Below are positions 1-7,688 of a stretch of DNA of 10,878 nucleotides, piece after piece. Both the position numbers and the translations under genes were made by a program. The DNA lies in contig DJPX01000012.1 of NCBI GenBank assembly GCA_002438635.1, forward strand, positions 1 to 10,878. The letters are read 5' to 3'. The stretch's first letter is position 1, and each line of letters opens with the position of its first letter. The notes beneath the pieces were generated by a model, which worked only from the letters and a program-made list of their open reading frames with translations, was not told the origin of the DNA and did not search any database. This stretch comes from Bacteroidales bacterium UBA6401. Lineage in GTDB: Bacteria; Bacteroidota; Bacteroidia; Bacteroidales; UBA932.

Positions 1-183
1 GCTAACTTCACACCCGACGAAAAAGAAAAATACACGGAGGACCAAAAGATGATTTACGATTATCAGAACTGTATAGATTTCGCTGTAGAACAAGCAGTAG
101 AAAAAGCGTTGAAGAAAGCTGCAAAAGAAAATCTCGCGAAAGGAAGAGCTGAAGGTGAAGCTAAAGAAATAGCGGAATTATAG
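1..183 (+). CDS. C-terminal end of an Rpn-family (PD-(D/E)XK) nuclease/transposase-like protein, 5' truncated by the window
   Basis: An open frame runs from base 1 to a TAG at 181-183, giving 60 residues that enter from outside the window. It starts ANFTPDEKEKYTEDQK and continues into a Lys/Glu/Ala-rich helical tail. The pattern 'T(P/D)EE...Y..D.k..yD..n....A...A...G...G' is typical of the C-terminus of Rpn recombination-promoting nuclease / putative transposase proteins, which are abundant in Bacteroidales. The catalytic PD-(D/E)XK core would lie upstream, so it cannot be checked. The gene ends 35 bp before a strong terminator and is not part of the following operon. The family call is from memory of the tail pattern only; another protein with a charged coiled tail is possible. 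Confidence 0.65.
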   Translation, partial: ANFTPDEKEKYTEDQKMIYDYQNCIDFAVEQAVEKALKKAAKENLAKGRAEGEAKEIAEL

Positions 184-218
184 TTTTTCCACTATTTAAA
201 TGATCTAATAATTGACAG

Positions 219-251
219 GGCGCAGAAGAGTTTTCTTCTGCGCCTTTTTTT
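219..251 (+). terminator. Rho-independent terminator after the Rpn-like gene
   Basis: A perfect 10-bp stem GGCGCAGAAG (219-228) / CTTCTGCGCC (235-244) with a 6-nt loop (AGTTTT) is followed at once by seven T (245-251). It ends transcription of the truncated gene at the left edge and insulates the methyltransferase operon from upstream read-through. The poly-T tract is on the plus strand only, so it works in the plus direction. Confidence 0.93.
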
Positions 252-335
252 ATGTCGCTATATTTAATTGCCGCACAAAAAAATGTGATCCCTAGAAGGG
301 GTGGTCTCCCATAACCTATGAGCTGGAGGTAAAAC
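252..335 (+). promoter_or_regulatory. Leader of the restriction-modification operon, with strong SD and a 4-codon mini-ORF
   Basis: This 84-bp stretch must hold the operon promoter, because the terminator at 219-251 closes the upstream unit. TATATTTA at 259-266 differs from the Bacteroidetes -7 consensus TAnnTTTG only in the last base, but I see no convincing -33 element, so the promoter assignment is weak. GGAGG at 325-329 sits six bases before ATG 336, a textbook Shine-Dalgarno and the clearest one in the window. The same bases also lie inside a mini-ORF, ATG AGC TGG AGG TAA (318-332). The SD strongly suggests translation was meant to begin at 336. Confidence 0.4.
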
Positions 336-1328
336 ATGAAATAGTCCCAATTTATCGACCGACAAAAGTCGCCCATCAGAGTATTTGAAGCATTTGCTGG
401 ATACGGAGGCGCTTCTTTTGGCCTTAAAAGATCTGGATTAAAATATAGAGTAATTGGGATGTCTGAGTTTGATAAATTTGCAAGTTGTTTACTATCCCAG
501 AATTTCCCAGATATAAAAAACTATGGAGATATAACTACAATACAAGCTAACACTCTTCCAGATTTTGATTTATTCACAGGTGGTTTTCCATGTCAACCTT
601 TTTCTTCAGCTGGATTACAGCTAGGAGAAAAGGACAAATATGGAAGAGGAACATTACTTTACCATATTTTAAGAATAGTTGAAGCCAAAAGACCCCAATA
701 CATTCTACTTGAAAATGTTAAAGGATTGACCGCAAAAAAATTTGAAAAAACTTTTGAATATCTTAAAGATAAACTCAAAGAGTATGGTTATGGGAACCTA
801 GCTTATACAATCTTAAATTCTAAAGACTATGGTATACCTCAAAATAGAGAACGTCTATGGATGTTCGCAAGATTAGGCGGGCTACCCAAAGAATTCAGCA
901 TTGTCCCACCAAAGACTAAATTAAAATACAGATTTGGAGATTTTCTCGATAATAACCCTCCCCAAAATTTGTACTTAAGCGACAAACAAATAGCGCACCT
1001 CAAAGAAAAGCATAATATAGATAGTTTTATTGTTTCGGAGCCTTTATGCTTCGATGTATATAATAAAAAGATTAAAAAAGATGCCATATGCATAACGATA
1101 ACACAACCAGAACACAATAGTCTTCGAGTGATCGAAGTCCCTAAAGAAGACGGAAAAGAAATAGTACGAAAAATGTCAATAGATGAACAATTCCGCTTTA
1201 TGGGATTTAAAGACGGAGAAATAAATTACGCTGGACAATCTTATTCTCAAATGTCTAAGAGAGCAGGAAATGGCTGGGATGTTAATCTTGTTGGAATATT
1301 ACTAAACCATATTTTTAAACAGTTATGA
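336..1328 (+). CDS. DNA (cytosine-5-)-methyltransferase, with in-frame amber at codon 3
   Basis: AdoMet-dependent C5-cytosine methylase of a restriction-modification system; it marks the host's own sites. From ATG 336 the frame is 330 codons, close to M.HhaI (327 aa). Motif I (FAGYGGASFG, bases 393-422) binds AdoMet. Numbered from Met-459, the catalytic motif IV GGFPCQPFS is at 41-49 (Cys45), ENV (motif VI) at 85-87, QNRER (motif VIII) at 128-132, motif IX at about 237-250 (E..RFMGF) and motif X at about 267-282 (KRAGNGWDVN). The region at about 145-235 is a small target-recognition domain of unknown specificity. Oddity: ATG AAA is followed by TAG (342-344), and no ATG, GTG, TTG or CTG occurs in this frame before Met-459, a start that would delete motif I. 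Either this is a nonsense mutation, a sequence error, stop readthrough, or a non-standard start (ATC 354 or 375). The 3' end overlaps the next gene by ATGA. Family is certain; functional state is not. Confidence 0.9.
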
Positions 1329-3085
1329 TACTAAATTTAGGCTCACTTTCCTTTAATATGGAAGTTGAAGAAGGTGGTGGAACCCCAGCATGGGGAACCG
1401 AAATGGGGCAAGGTGAAGGATATAAATTCGCCTTTGAAAACATGGAACCATTCCTAACATCTATGGTGTATAATTCTATTTCAGACATTAATGAAGTAAC
1501 CTGCCCTTTAGGAAAAGGAGGAGCACAAGCTAAAGATTATGAATTTGTTCTTGCTAGCGTCTATAAAAAAATATATGTAAATGATATTAAAGTTGACAAC
1601 TCTGAATTCTTATTACTAATCGTAAAAAAAATGATTGGGGACTACCATGTCGGAAGACGTACTCTTAAATATAATCCAAGAATACGATATCATAACCGCG
1701 ACATAAACAAAGATTGCTATAAAAAAATAGCAAATACGCTCGGATTATCTGAGAACTCGGCATGGTTTATAAATGAAATCAATACCAAAAACCAAGATGA
1801 ACTTCATTTTGTCGCTTATATTGTAAATAAATTTGGTAGCCAAACATATACTTCTAATCAAGAAAAGAAACGAGATATGATGTCTCAGATTAGCACTGGA
1901 TTAGTTCACGAAGAAAATTACGTAAGGAAAAATTCACATCAAACCATCTATTTCGGTTCTCCAGGCACTGGCAAATCTTATAAGATACAAAACAATATGC
2001 TTCATAATGTCTCGGAAGATCTAATTTTTCGCACCACATTTCATCCAGACAGCGACTATGCCTCTTTTGTAGGATGCTATAAACCCGTTTGTCATAAAAA
2101 GAACTCTATTGTCATCAAGAATGAATATTATAAACTTGTTGACATTCTAAAAGAAAAAATATCACAGAACCCATCAAATCTAACAAATGTATTTGTCTCA
2201 TTCGGATACGATTATATGGAAAGCATCCTTGATTTAGAAAACTCAGGAAACCATACTATAAAAGATCTAGTTACAGAGGCATACCAAAATTCAACTTACG
2301 ACACAATAATTCGCGCAGGAATGCAGTTAAAAAAAGAGAGACCTTCAGAAGAGACTACCACAATTAGTTATGAGTTCATTCCTCAAGCTTTCACTGACGC
2401 TTATATTTGCGCTTGGCAAAACCAAAATGAAATAGTTTATCTTGTAATAGAAGAGATTAATAGGGGTAATTGTGCACAAATATTTGGGGATCTGTTTCAA
2501 CTTCTTGATAGAAATGACGATGGTATTTCAGAATATACCATCAAAGCGGATACAGATCTGAAGAATTATTTGGTAGATAAACTAGGAAATGACCACCTTG
2601 GAATTAAAGATGGGAAATTGTGCCTTCCTGGAAATTTGAGGATTCTCGCCACAATGAACACCTCAGACCAGTCCCTCTTCCCTATGGACAGCGCATTCAA
2701 GCGACGTTGGGCTTGGGAATATGTGCCGATTGATTCTTCCAATACTAAATCTCAGTTCCAAATTACAATCGGCGATAAGACATACAAATGGTCATCGTTC
2801 CTCGATAAGGCAAACGAGCGCATCCATAAACTTTCAGACTCAGAAGACAAACAGATAGGCAACTTCTTCATCAAGAATAATATTGATGTGGAAGAGTTCA
2901 AGAGCAAGGTGATGTTCTATCTTTGGAGCGAGGTCTGCAAGGAGTATGAGAAATCAGGCTCATTCTTCAAGGACAAGAATGATAACGACTCCGAGTTCAC
3001 CTTCAACAGCCTCTTCCCTACCAATGACGACACTAACAAGCGTCTACAGGGATTTATGGCATATCTTGACGTAGAAGAAGTATAG
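1325..3085 (+). CDS. McrB-like AAA+ NTPase, restriction motor subunit (LlaJI R1 / BsuMI YdiS type)
   Basis: 586 aa. NTP-driven ring ATPase/GTPase that recruits and powers the McrC-like nuclease encoded next. Residues 1 to about 200 are an N-terminal domain I do not recognise, probably the DNA-reading part as in McrB. The AAA+ core shows Walker A GSPGTGKS (211-218), the McrB-type segment TFHPDSDYASFVG (238-250), Walker B with the family signature YLVIEEINRGN (372-382) and IFGDLFQLLDR, sensor-1 TMNTSDQS (443-450) and the arginine-finger motif FKRRWAW (458-464). A region of about 90 residues (about 262-355) separates the McrB-like segment from Walker B. Start: ATG 1325 overlaps the methylase stop (ATGA), implying translational coupling. 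It ends TAG TGA, two tandem stops. Base composition changes inside the gene: AT-rich to about 2630, then clearly GC-richer. GTP versus ATP preference cannot be read from the sequence. Confidence 0.9.
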   Translation: MILNLGSLSFNMEVEEGGGTPAWGTEMGQGEGYKFAFENMEPFLTSMVYNSISDINEVTCPLGKGGAQAKDYEFVLASVYKKIYVNDIKVDNSEFLLLIVKKMIGDYHVGRRTLKYNPRIRYHNRDINKDCYKKIANTLGLSENSAWFINEINTKNQDELHFVAYIVNKFGSQTYTSNQEKKRDMMSQISTGLVHEENYVRKNSHQTIYFGSPGTGKSYKIQNNMLHNVSEDLIFRTTFHPDSDYASFVGCYKPVCHKKNSIVIKNEYYKLVDILKEKISQNPSNLTNVFVSFGYDYMESILDLENSGNHTIKDLVTEAYQNSTYDTIIRAGMQLKKERPSEETTTISYEFIPQAFTDAYICAWQNQNEIVYLVIEEINRGNCAQIFGDLFQLLDRNDDGISEYTIKADTDLKNYLVDKLGNDHLGIKDGKLCLPGNLRILATMNTSDQSLFPMDSAFKRRWAWEYVPIDSSNTKSQFQITIGDKTYKWSSFLDKANERIHKLSDSEDKQIGNFFIKNNIDVEEFKSKVMFYLWSEVCKEYEKSGSFFKDKNDNDSEFTFNSLFPTNDDTNKRLQGFMAYLDVEEV

Positions 3086-3095
3086 TGACTATAAT

Positions 3096-4847
3096 ATGAG
3101 AATTTTCTTCGAAGGACAATCATACAGCCCCGAACTATTGGAGAACTACGGCCTTGAGTCCTATGTATATACATCAATGGACAAAGTTGAGGGCATCCTG
3201 CCATATGTAGGTTATATCTATTCTCCGAAGATAAACGACACTATATTTATCCTTCCAAAGGTTTTCCTGTTTGAAGGAACTGGCAATCTAGATGATAAGA
3301 AATGTCCCCTCGAAATCGCCTTCGGCAAATACGCCATCAACGAAGTTATCGAGATTACACAAGAACATAACCCGCTCAAAGAAGATGGTCTTGACAGAGT
3401 GTTATTCAGCCTTTCCACATGGATCTATCTGGCTATTGACAAGTATTCTGTCCGTCATCCCCAAAGCGAGATCATAAGGCGTGCCGATATCCGCAGAGTA
3501 AATTCTGACAGGGGCGAGGATAACCAGACGCTTCTTGACACCATCCTCTCCCTCATCGAATTCCATAAGGAGCACGCAAAACTATTCACATACATCTCGA
3601 TAATCAACTCCAGTGGAAATAACAAGATCCATTGGGGAAAAACCATCAGCAAAGTCCAGACGATCATCCAAAACAACGAGCCTTTCTATGCCGAATTCCG
3701 CAACAAGAATAAAGCAATCAATTATGACGAGGAACTCATCGTCATTTTCTACTCAGTTCTAGAATATCTTCGGATGCGCTACTTCTTCCCCATCCGAGCT
3801 AACTTAAACTACGAGCTGATAAAGCCGGCAAAGATTGATGCGATAATAGAGTCAAAACGAGGCACCAAGCTGCTCCGCTCCATCCGTCGCAAATACTTCA
3901 AGGACGAACTGGTTCTCCTTTGGAAACTGCTTTACGCATTCTTTGACAAGTCAGAGACAATTCGCTCTGGCAAAAGCCGCGAGGAAGCCCTTCTCGCCAG
4001 CAAATTTGACCTAGTATTCGAAGATATGGTTGACAATCTAATCGGGGATGACATCTTCTCCAGCCTCAAGGAGAACGAAGACGGCAAAGAAATCGACCAC
4101 ATTTACAAGGATAAATCACTTATAGATGATAGTCAAATTTATTACATAGGAGACAGCAAATACTACTTTTATGGCTCTAACTTGGACGACAAATCCATTT
4201 ATAAGCAATTCACTTATGCAAAAAATATTATTCAGTTAAACATTAACATATTCAACACACCATCATGCAAACGAAAGAAACAAGAACAAGAAATTATTAA
4301 CAATGTGCGATACAGAGATCCATTGACTGAAGGTTATAATCTGACTCCAAATTTTTTCATACGTGGATACATTAAAGCCGAGGACTTAGCCGATGGACAT
4401 GCTTGTTATACCGAAGACAGATTGTCTAAAAATAATCAAATCATACCATCTAACACGCACTTTATAAATCGCCCATTTGATCGTGATACCCTAGTACTTC
4501 AAGCCTACAATATCAATTTTCTATTTGTTCTTGCTTCTTACATCACAAACATTGATAATAACATTTTTAAACAGCGAATCCACGACAAAGTTCGTACAGA
4601 TCTGCTTAATGTATATAATACAAAATACGAATTCTTCCGCGTTACTCCTATTGGGGACATTAAGTCATTCGTAAACACTCATTTTGAAAAATACATTGGC
4701 AAAATGTACCATCCAGAAAACGCACCATTTATTTGGTTTGCATTCGAAAAGGGAACAATATCAATAGAAATTCTTGAAAAGGAATTAGAAAACCAAGCTT
4801 ATGTAAAGCAAACAAAACTCAATATATCACCTAATCACTACAAATAA
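3096..4847 (+). CDS. LlaJI/McrC-family restriction endonuclease subunit (PD-(D/E)XK nuclease)
   Basis: 583 aa. Nuclease partner of the preceding McrB-like motor. The C-terminal half carries a PD-(D/E)XK core: FEDMVDNLI with Glu309, EIDHIYKD with Asp334, then YYIGDSKYY with Asp353 and Lys355, and a helix containing Gln371. This order matches the RE_LlaJI (PF09563)/McrC group. The N-terminal ~250 residues lack a recognisable motif; by analogy with McrC they should insert into the McrB ring. It begins 10 bp after the motor gene stop, without a Shine-Dalgarno, in the AT-rich fashion of Bacteroidetes. The gene is compositionally split: GC-richer up to about 4115 (28 G+C of 60 at 3421-3480), strongly AT-rich afterwards (14 of 60 at 4201-4260), with the switch inside the catalytic core. 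All key residues are present, so it looks functional. Confidence 0.85.
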   Translation: MRIFFEGQSYSPELLENYGLESYVYTSMDKVEGILPYVGYIYSPKINDTIFILPKVFLFEGTGNLDDKKCPLEIAFGKYAINEVIEITQEHNPLKEDGLDRVLFSLSTWIYLAIDKYSVRHPQSEIIRRADIRRVNSDRGEDNQTLLDTILSLIEFHKEHAKLFTYISIINSSGNNKIHWGKTISKVQTIIQNNEPFYAEFRNKNKAINYDEELIVIFYSVLEYLRMRYFFPIRANLNYELIKPAKIDAIIESKRGTKLLRSIRRKYFKDELVLLWKLLYAFFDKSETIRSGKSREEALLASKFDLVFEDMVDNLIGDDIFSSLKENEDGKEIDHIYKDKSLIDDSQIYYIGDSKYYFYGSNLDDKSIYKQFTYAKNIIQLNINIFNTPSCKRKKQEQEIINNVRYRDPLTEGYNLTPNFFIRGYIKAEDLADGHACYTEDRLSKNNQIIPSNTHFINRPFDRDTLVLQAYNINFLFVLASYITNIDNNIFKQRIHDKVRTDLLNVYNTKYEFFRVTPIGDIKSFVNTHFEKYIGKMYHPENAPFIWFAFEKGTISIEILEKELENQAYVKQTKLNISPNHYK

Positions 4848-4858
4848 AACTAAAAATC

Positions 4859-6877
4859 ATGGATATCAAGGAATTTGCTCAAGAACTTCTTGAAACAACA
4901 AGAAACTCAGCCGAATTGAACGGGGTGGATTTTGACGAAGAACTCGCCACGACTATTATTGAATATATTACCGATACAGGAGAAGTCAACGCCCCAGAAA
5001 TCTGCACATTCAAAAAGACACGTGCAAGAATCACAGCATACGATTATAACGATGAAGCAGAATCTCTTGATCTTTTCTACCTCGAGCGCGCAGACACACT
5101 TGTCGGCAAGATAAATAATGGTAGAGTGCAACAAGGGTTCAACTACTTAACTCGTTTTTACAATGAAGCACTAGCTGGAGTACTTCTAAAAGAAAATGAT
5201 GATGATAAAAATGGTGAAATATCACAGATAGTTGAACTGATTCAAAGCTCGAAAGGAAAAATCAGTCAACTTAGATTATATGTTCTAACTGACGGACTTA
5301 CAGATCCATCCGCTATTCCAGCAACTGTAGAAAGTGACGATGGATCTTACATCACCGAATTCAATGTTTGGGACATGCAACGCATCTACCAACAGCACAA
5401 CATACGAACTGGAAAAGAAAAGGTTGAGATCGACTTCCCTACTACATACAACACAGAGCTTCAATGCCTGAAAATGAGTGACCAGAACCCATTTGTCGAT
5501 GCCTACCTTGCTATCATTCCTGGAAAAACTCTTGCAAAAATATACAAGCAATATCAGCAAATGCTTCTTGAGAAAAATGTCAGAACATTTTTACAATTCA
5601 AAGGAACAGTAAACAAGGAAATCAGACGCACGCTCAGAGAACAACCTGACATGTTTTTCTCCTACAACAACGGAATTTCCACAACCGCAAGCGATATAGA
5701 ATTAAAGGTGGTTGATGGCGTACTCTATATCACTCGACTCTTTGACTGGCAAATTGTAAATGGAGGACAAACAACTGCCGCCATTGCAGCTTCCCTTTCC
5801 GATAGAGAAGTGGATTTGAACAAAGTCTATGTTCCAATGAAAATCAGCGTTATCCGGGACAAAGACCACGCAAACGAAATCATAAAAGCCATCTCGACAT
5901 CAGCAAATAGCCAGACATCCATAAAAAATTCCGATTTTTCAGCGAACGAACCATTCCTTGTTGATCTTGAGAACTATAGTCGTTCTGAATGGGTCCCTAA
6001 TGGAAAAAGCAAGCCTATCTGCAAATGGTATTTCGAGCGCACCCGTGGCCAATACTTCGACCAATTAGCCCAGCTGAGTGGTTTTAATGAAAAAAGTTTT
6101 AGAATCGAATACCCTAAAAATCAGCGAATTACAAAAACGGATATCGCAAAATACGAGATTGGATGGAAGCAACGCCCTTATGATGTGTGCCGTGGAGCAG
6201 AACAAAATTACAAACAATATGTTTCTGAAATTAAACGAGAGAGACCTCTTGTTACGCCAGCATATTACAAAAGAATAATAGCAGAATGCATATTATTCAA
6301 CACCATTGATTCAATAGTTCGATCAAAAAATCTCGGCGGATATAAAGCAAATATGAATGCTTACATTATGGCATCAATCTCAGTTCTTTCCGAAGAGAAT
6401 CTTGATATGACATACATTTGGGAAAATCAAAAAGTCCAACAGACAGTCATTGATAAAATAGAAGAAATTATTCCTCTTGTTTGGACACACCTTACAGAAG
6501 CATCTTATGGAAATCAAATGCAAAATGTAGGCGAATGGTCTAAAAAAGTAGATTGTTGGAACAAACTAAAGCTCAAACTCGTAGATATCGAAAAATTTGA
6601 CGAAAGTCTTCTTCAAAAAGAAACAAATGAAGATGGCTCATATCTTAATGAAACACAACGGAATAGGATTAAAGAAGCCGAAGCATATTCTCCGCAGTCA
6701 TGGTTCGCCCTTGCGAATTGGGCTAAAGAAAACAACAGACTGACACCTATCGACCGCAAAGCCGCATTCAATTTCGGCACAATGCGCTCTAGGGGCAGAG
6801 CATTTGCTTCACTCAAACAAGCAATGTATGCGCTTAGAATCATAAGCACTGCGAAAGAAAATGGATTTACCGAATAA
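4859..6877 (+). CDS. AIPR-family protein (abortive infection phage resistance, PF10592)
   Basis: 672 aa. The hallmark AIPR segments are present: NVRTFLQFKGTVNKEIRRTL (240-259), FFSYNNGIS (266-274) and WQIVNGGQTTAAI (297-309). The N-terminal ~75 residues (DFDEELATTIIEYI... to ...SLDLFYLE) match the region usually preceding the domain. AIPR genes are repeatedly found beside DNA methylases in restriction-like or abortive-infection operons, often with GHKL-ATPase/Z1 components; their biochemical activity is not settled. Here the gene directly follows the nuclease with an 11-bp gap, so it should be co-expressed and contribute to the same defence response. No signal peptide or membrane segment is visible; residues 400-672 carry no motif I recognise. 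An accessory effector or DNA-handling role is inference. Confidence 0.85.
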   Translation: MDIKEFAQELLETTRNSAELNGVDFDEELATTIIEYITDTGEVNAPEICTFKKTRARITAYDYNDEAESLDLFYLERADTLVGKINNGRVQQGFNYLTRFYNEALAGVLLKENDDDKNGEISQIVELIQSSKGKISQLRLYVLTDGLTDPSAIPATVESDDGSYITEFNVWDMQRIYQQHNIRTGKEKVEIDFPTTYNTELQCLKMSDQNPFVDAYLAIIPGKTLAKIYKQYQQMLLEKNVRTFLQFKGTVNKEIRRTLREQPDMFFSYNNGISTTASDIELKVVDGVLYITRLFDWQIVNGGQTTAAIAASLSDREVDLNKVYVPMKISVIRDKDHANEIIKAISTSANSQTSIKNSDFSANEPFLVDLENYSRSEWVPNGKSKPICKWYFERTRGQYFDQLAQLSGFNEKSFRIEYPKNQRITKTDIAKYEIGWKQRPYDVCRGAEQNYKQYVSEIKRERPLVTPAYYKRIIAECILFNTIDSIVRSKNLGGYKANMNAYIMASISVLSEENLDMTYIWENQKVQQTVIDKIEEIIPLVWTHLTEASYGNQMQNVGEWSKKVDCWNKLKLKLVDIEKFDESLLQKETNEDGSYLNETQRNRIKEAEAYSPQSWFALANWAKENNRLTPIDRKAAFNFGTMRSRGRAFASLKQAMYALRIISTAKENGFTE

Positions 6878-6888
6878 ACTATAAAATT

Positions 6889-7569
6889 ATGCATTACGAA
6901 GATGAAGACAAATCAGGGAAGCGCGTATATAGTCAGAAAAAACTACTTCGTACCACTTTCCCTGATGGTACAATAATTTGCTACAAAAATGCCACGATGA
7001 CATTTGTGGAGTCTTTACGAAAAATCGGGGTAGAAAAACTACAAAATGTGCATTTAGACATATACAAACGCCCCATCATAACACGAGAAATATATACAGG
7101 ATATGAGGCAGACATTAAGCCACTAGATAACGGATGGTATGTATTTGCGTGCGGAGACTCTTCTGAAAAATTTATCCGGTTAAAGAGTATTGTAAATCAA
7201 TTAGGTGAAGATATCGTTGTGGAAATTGGGACTAACTTTGAAACCTCAAATATAAAAGGATTTAGTAAAACAAAAAAGAAGATCGGAGATCTATTAGTAC
7301 AATTCCCAGACGGAGAGTATATCGGAGGAATTAGTCCCAAAGAAACGTATATTCAAACTATTATAAAAATAGGCATTGACACTATATACTATAAAGGATT
7401 TGAAGATCATGGTCAAGAACTTGTCACAAGATATAATAAATATAAAGGGCAAGTCCAAAGTGGCGACAAATGGATTACAATTCCGACCCAAACTAAAGAT
7501 AAAATTTCAGCACTCGAAAGAATCAGTCAAAAACTTGATCTTAAATTAAAAATGACAATAATAGATTGA
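6889..7569 (+). CDS. Uncharacterised protein made of two copies of one ~88-residue domain, last gene of the RM operon
   Basis: 226 aa, family not recognised. The protein is an internal duplication: residues about 24-112 and about 139-225 align with an offset of 115. Shared positions include FPDG (24-27; 139-142), a Thr before a hydrophobic helix, KIG (45-47; 160-162), a following Ile/Leu, TR (65-66; 180-181), Tyr and Gly just after, a Trp (83; 195), then Lys...L..I...L and an alternating hydrophobic end strand. A Lys-rich linker (about 113-134) joins the copies. Such a tandem arrangement would suit a pseudo-dimeric nucleic-acid or protein-binding module, but that is inference. It starts 11 bp after the AIPR stop with the same AT-rich spacer style, so it belongs to the operon. 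No catalytic motif, signal peptide or membrane segment is visible. No terminator hairpin follows; only a T-run abuts the stop. Confidence 0.8.
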   Translation: MHYEDEDKSGKRVYSQKKLLRTTFPDGTIICYKNATMTFVESLRKIGVEKLQNVHLDIYKRPIITREIYTGYEADIKPLDNGWYVFACGDSSEKFIRLKSIVNQLGEDIVVEIGTNFETSNIKGFSKTKKKIGDLLVQFPDGEYIGGISPKETYIQTIIKIGIDTIYYKGFEDHGQELVTRYNKYKGQVQSGDKWITIPTQTKDKISALERISQKLDLKLKMTIID

Positions 7570-7688
7570 TTTTTTTCTAGCTCTTTCCCGTCGTCGTGCA
7601 GAACTATCTATCTATTGGCGAATACATCTTCCCGGCCATTGAAATAGGATTGGAATAGTTTTTCCCTATCATAAAGCGATAAGTTTAT
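7570..7688 (-). pseudogene. Short remnant resembling the N-terminus of a TOTE-type primase/helicase
   Basis: Read on the minus strand from 7688, the frame gives LSLYDREKLFQSYFNGREDVFANR, then TAG (7610-7612), then IVLHDDGKELEKNQ. The 'lF.s.F.GREDVfA.R' pattern resembles the opening of the archaeo-eukaryotic primase domain of TOTE conflict-system proteins, where a Trp commonly follows the Arg (TGG to TAG would give the stop). There is no proper start, and homology ends where the plus-strand operon begins (about 7570), so at most ~40 codons survive. The stop sits in a small tetranucleotide repeat (CTAT three times, about 7604-7615 on the plus strand). Recognition rests on one short motif and could be wrong. 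Confidence 0.3.

Noticed and set aside
219..335. Possible CRISPR repeat, tRNA or riboswitch in the left intergenic region
   Set aside because: Apart from the terminator and a 3-bp CCC/GGG mini-hairpin at 290-300 there is no repeated unit, cloverleaf or known aptamer pattern.
459..1328. Methylase starting at Met-459
   Set aside because: It would remove motif I (393-422), which is plainly encoded in the same frame just upstream; the SD and size both fit a start at 336. Met-459 is only the first ATG after the stop.
7570..7580. T-run after the 226-aa gene as a terminator
   Set aside because: There is no GC-rich stem before the T-run, so I see no intrinsic terminator for the operon.
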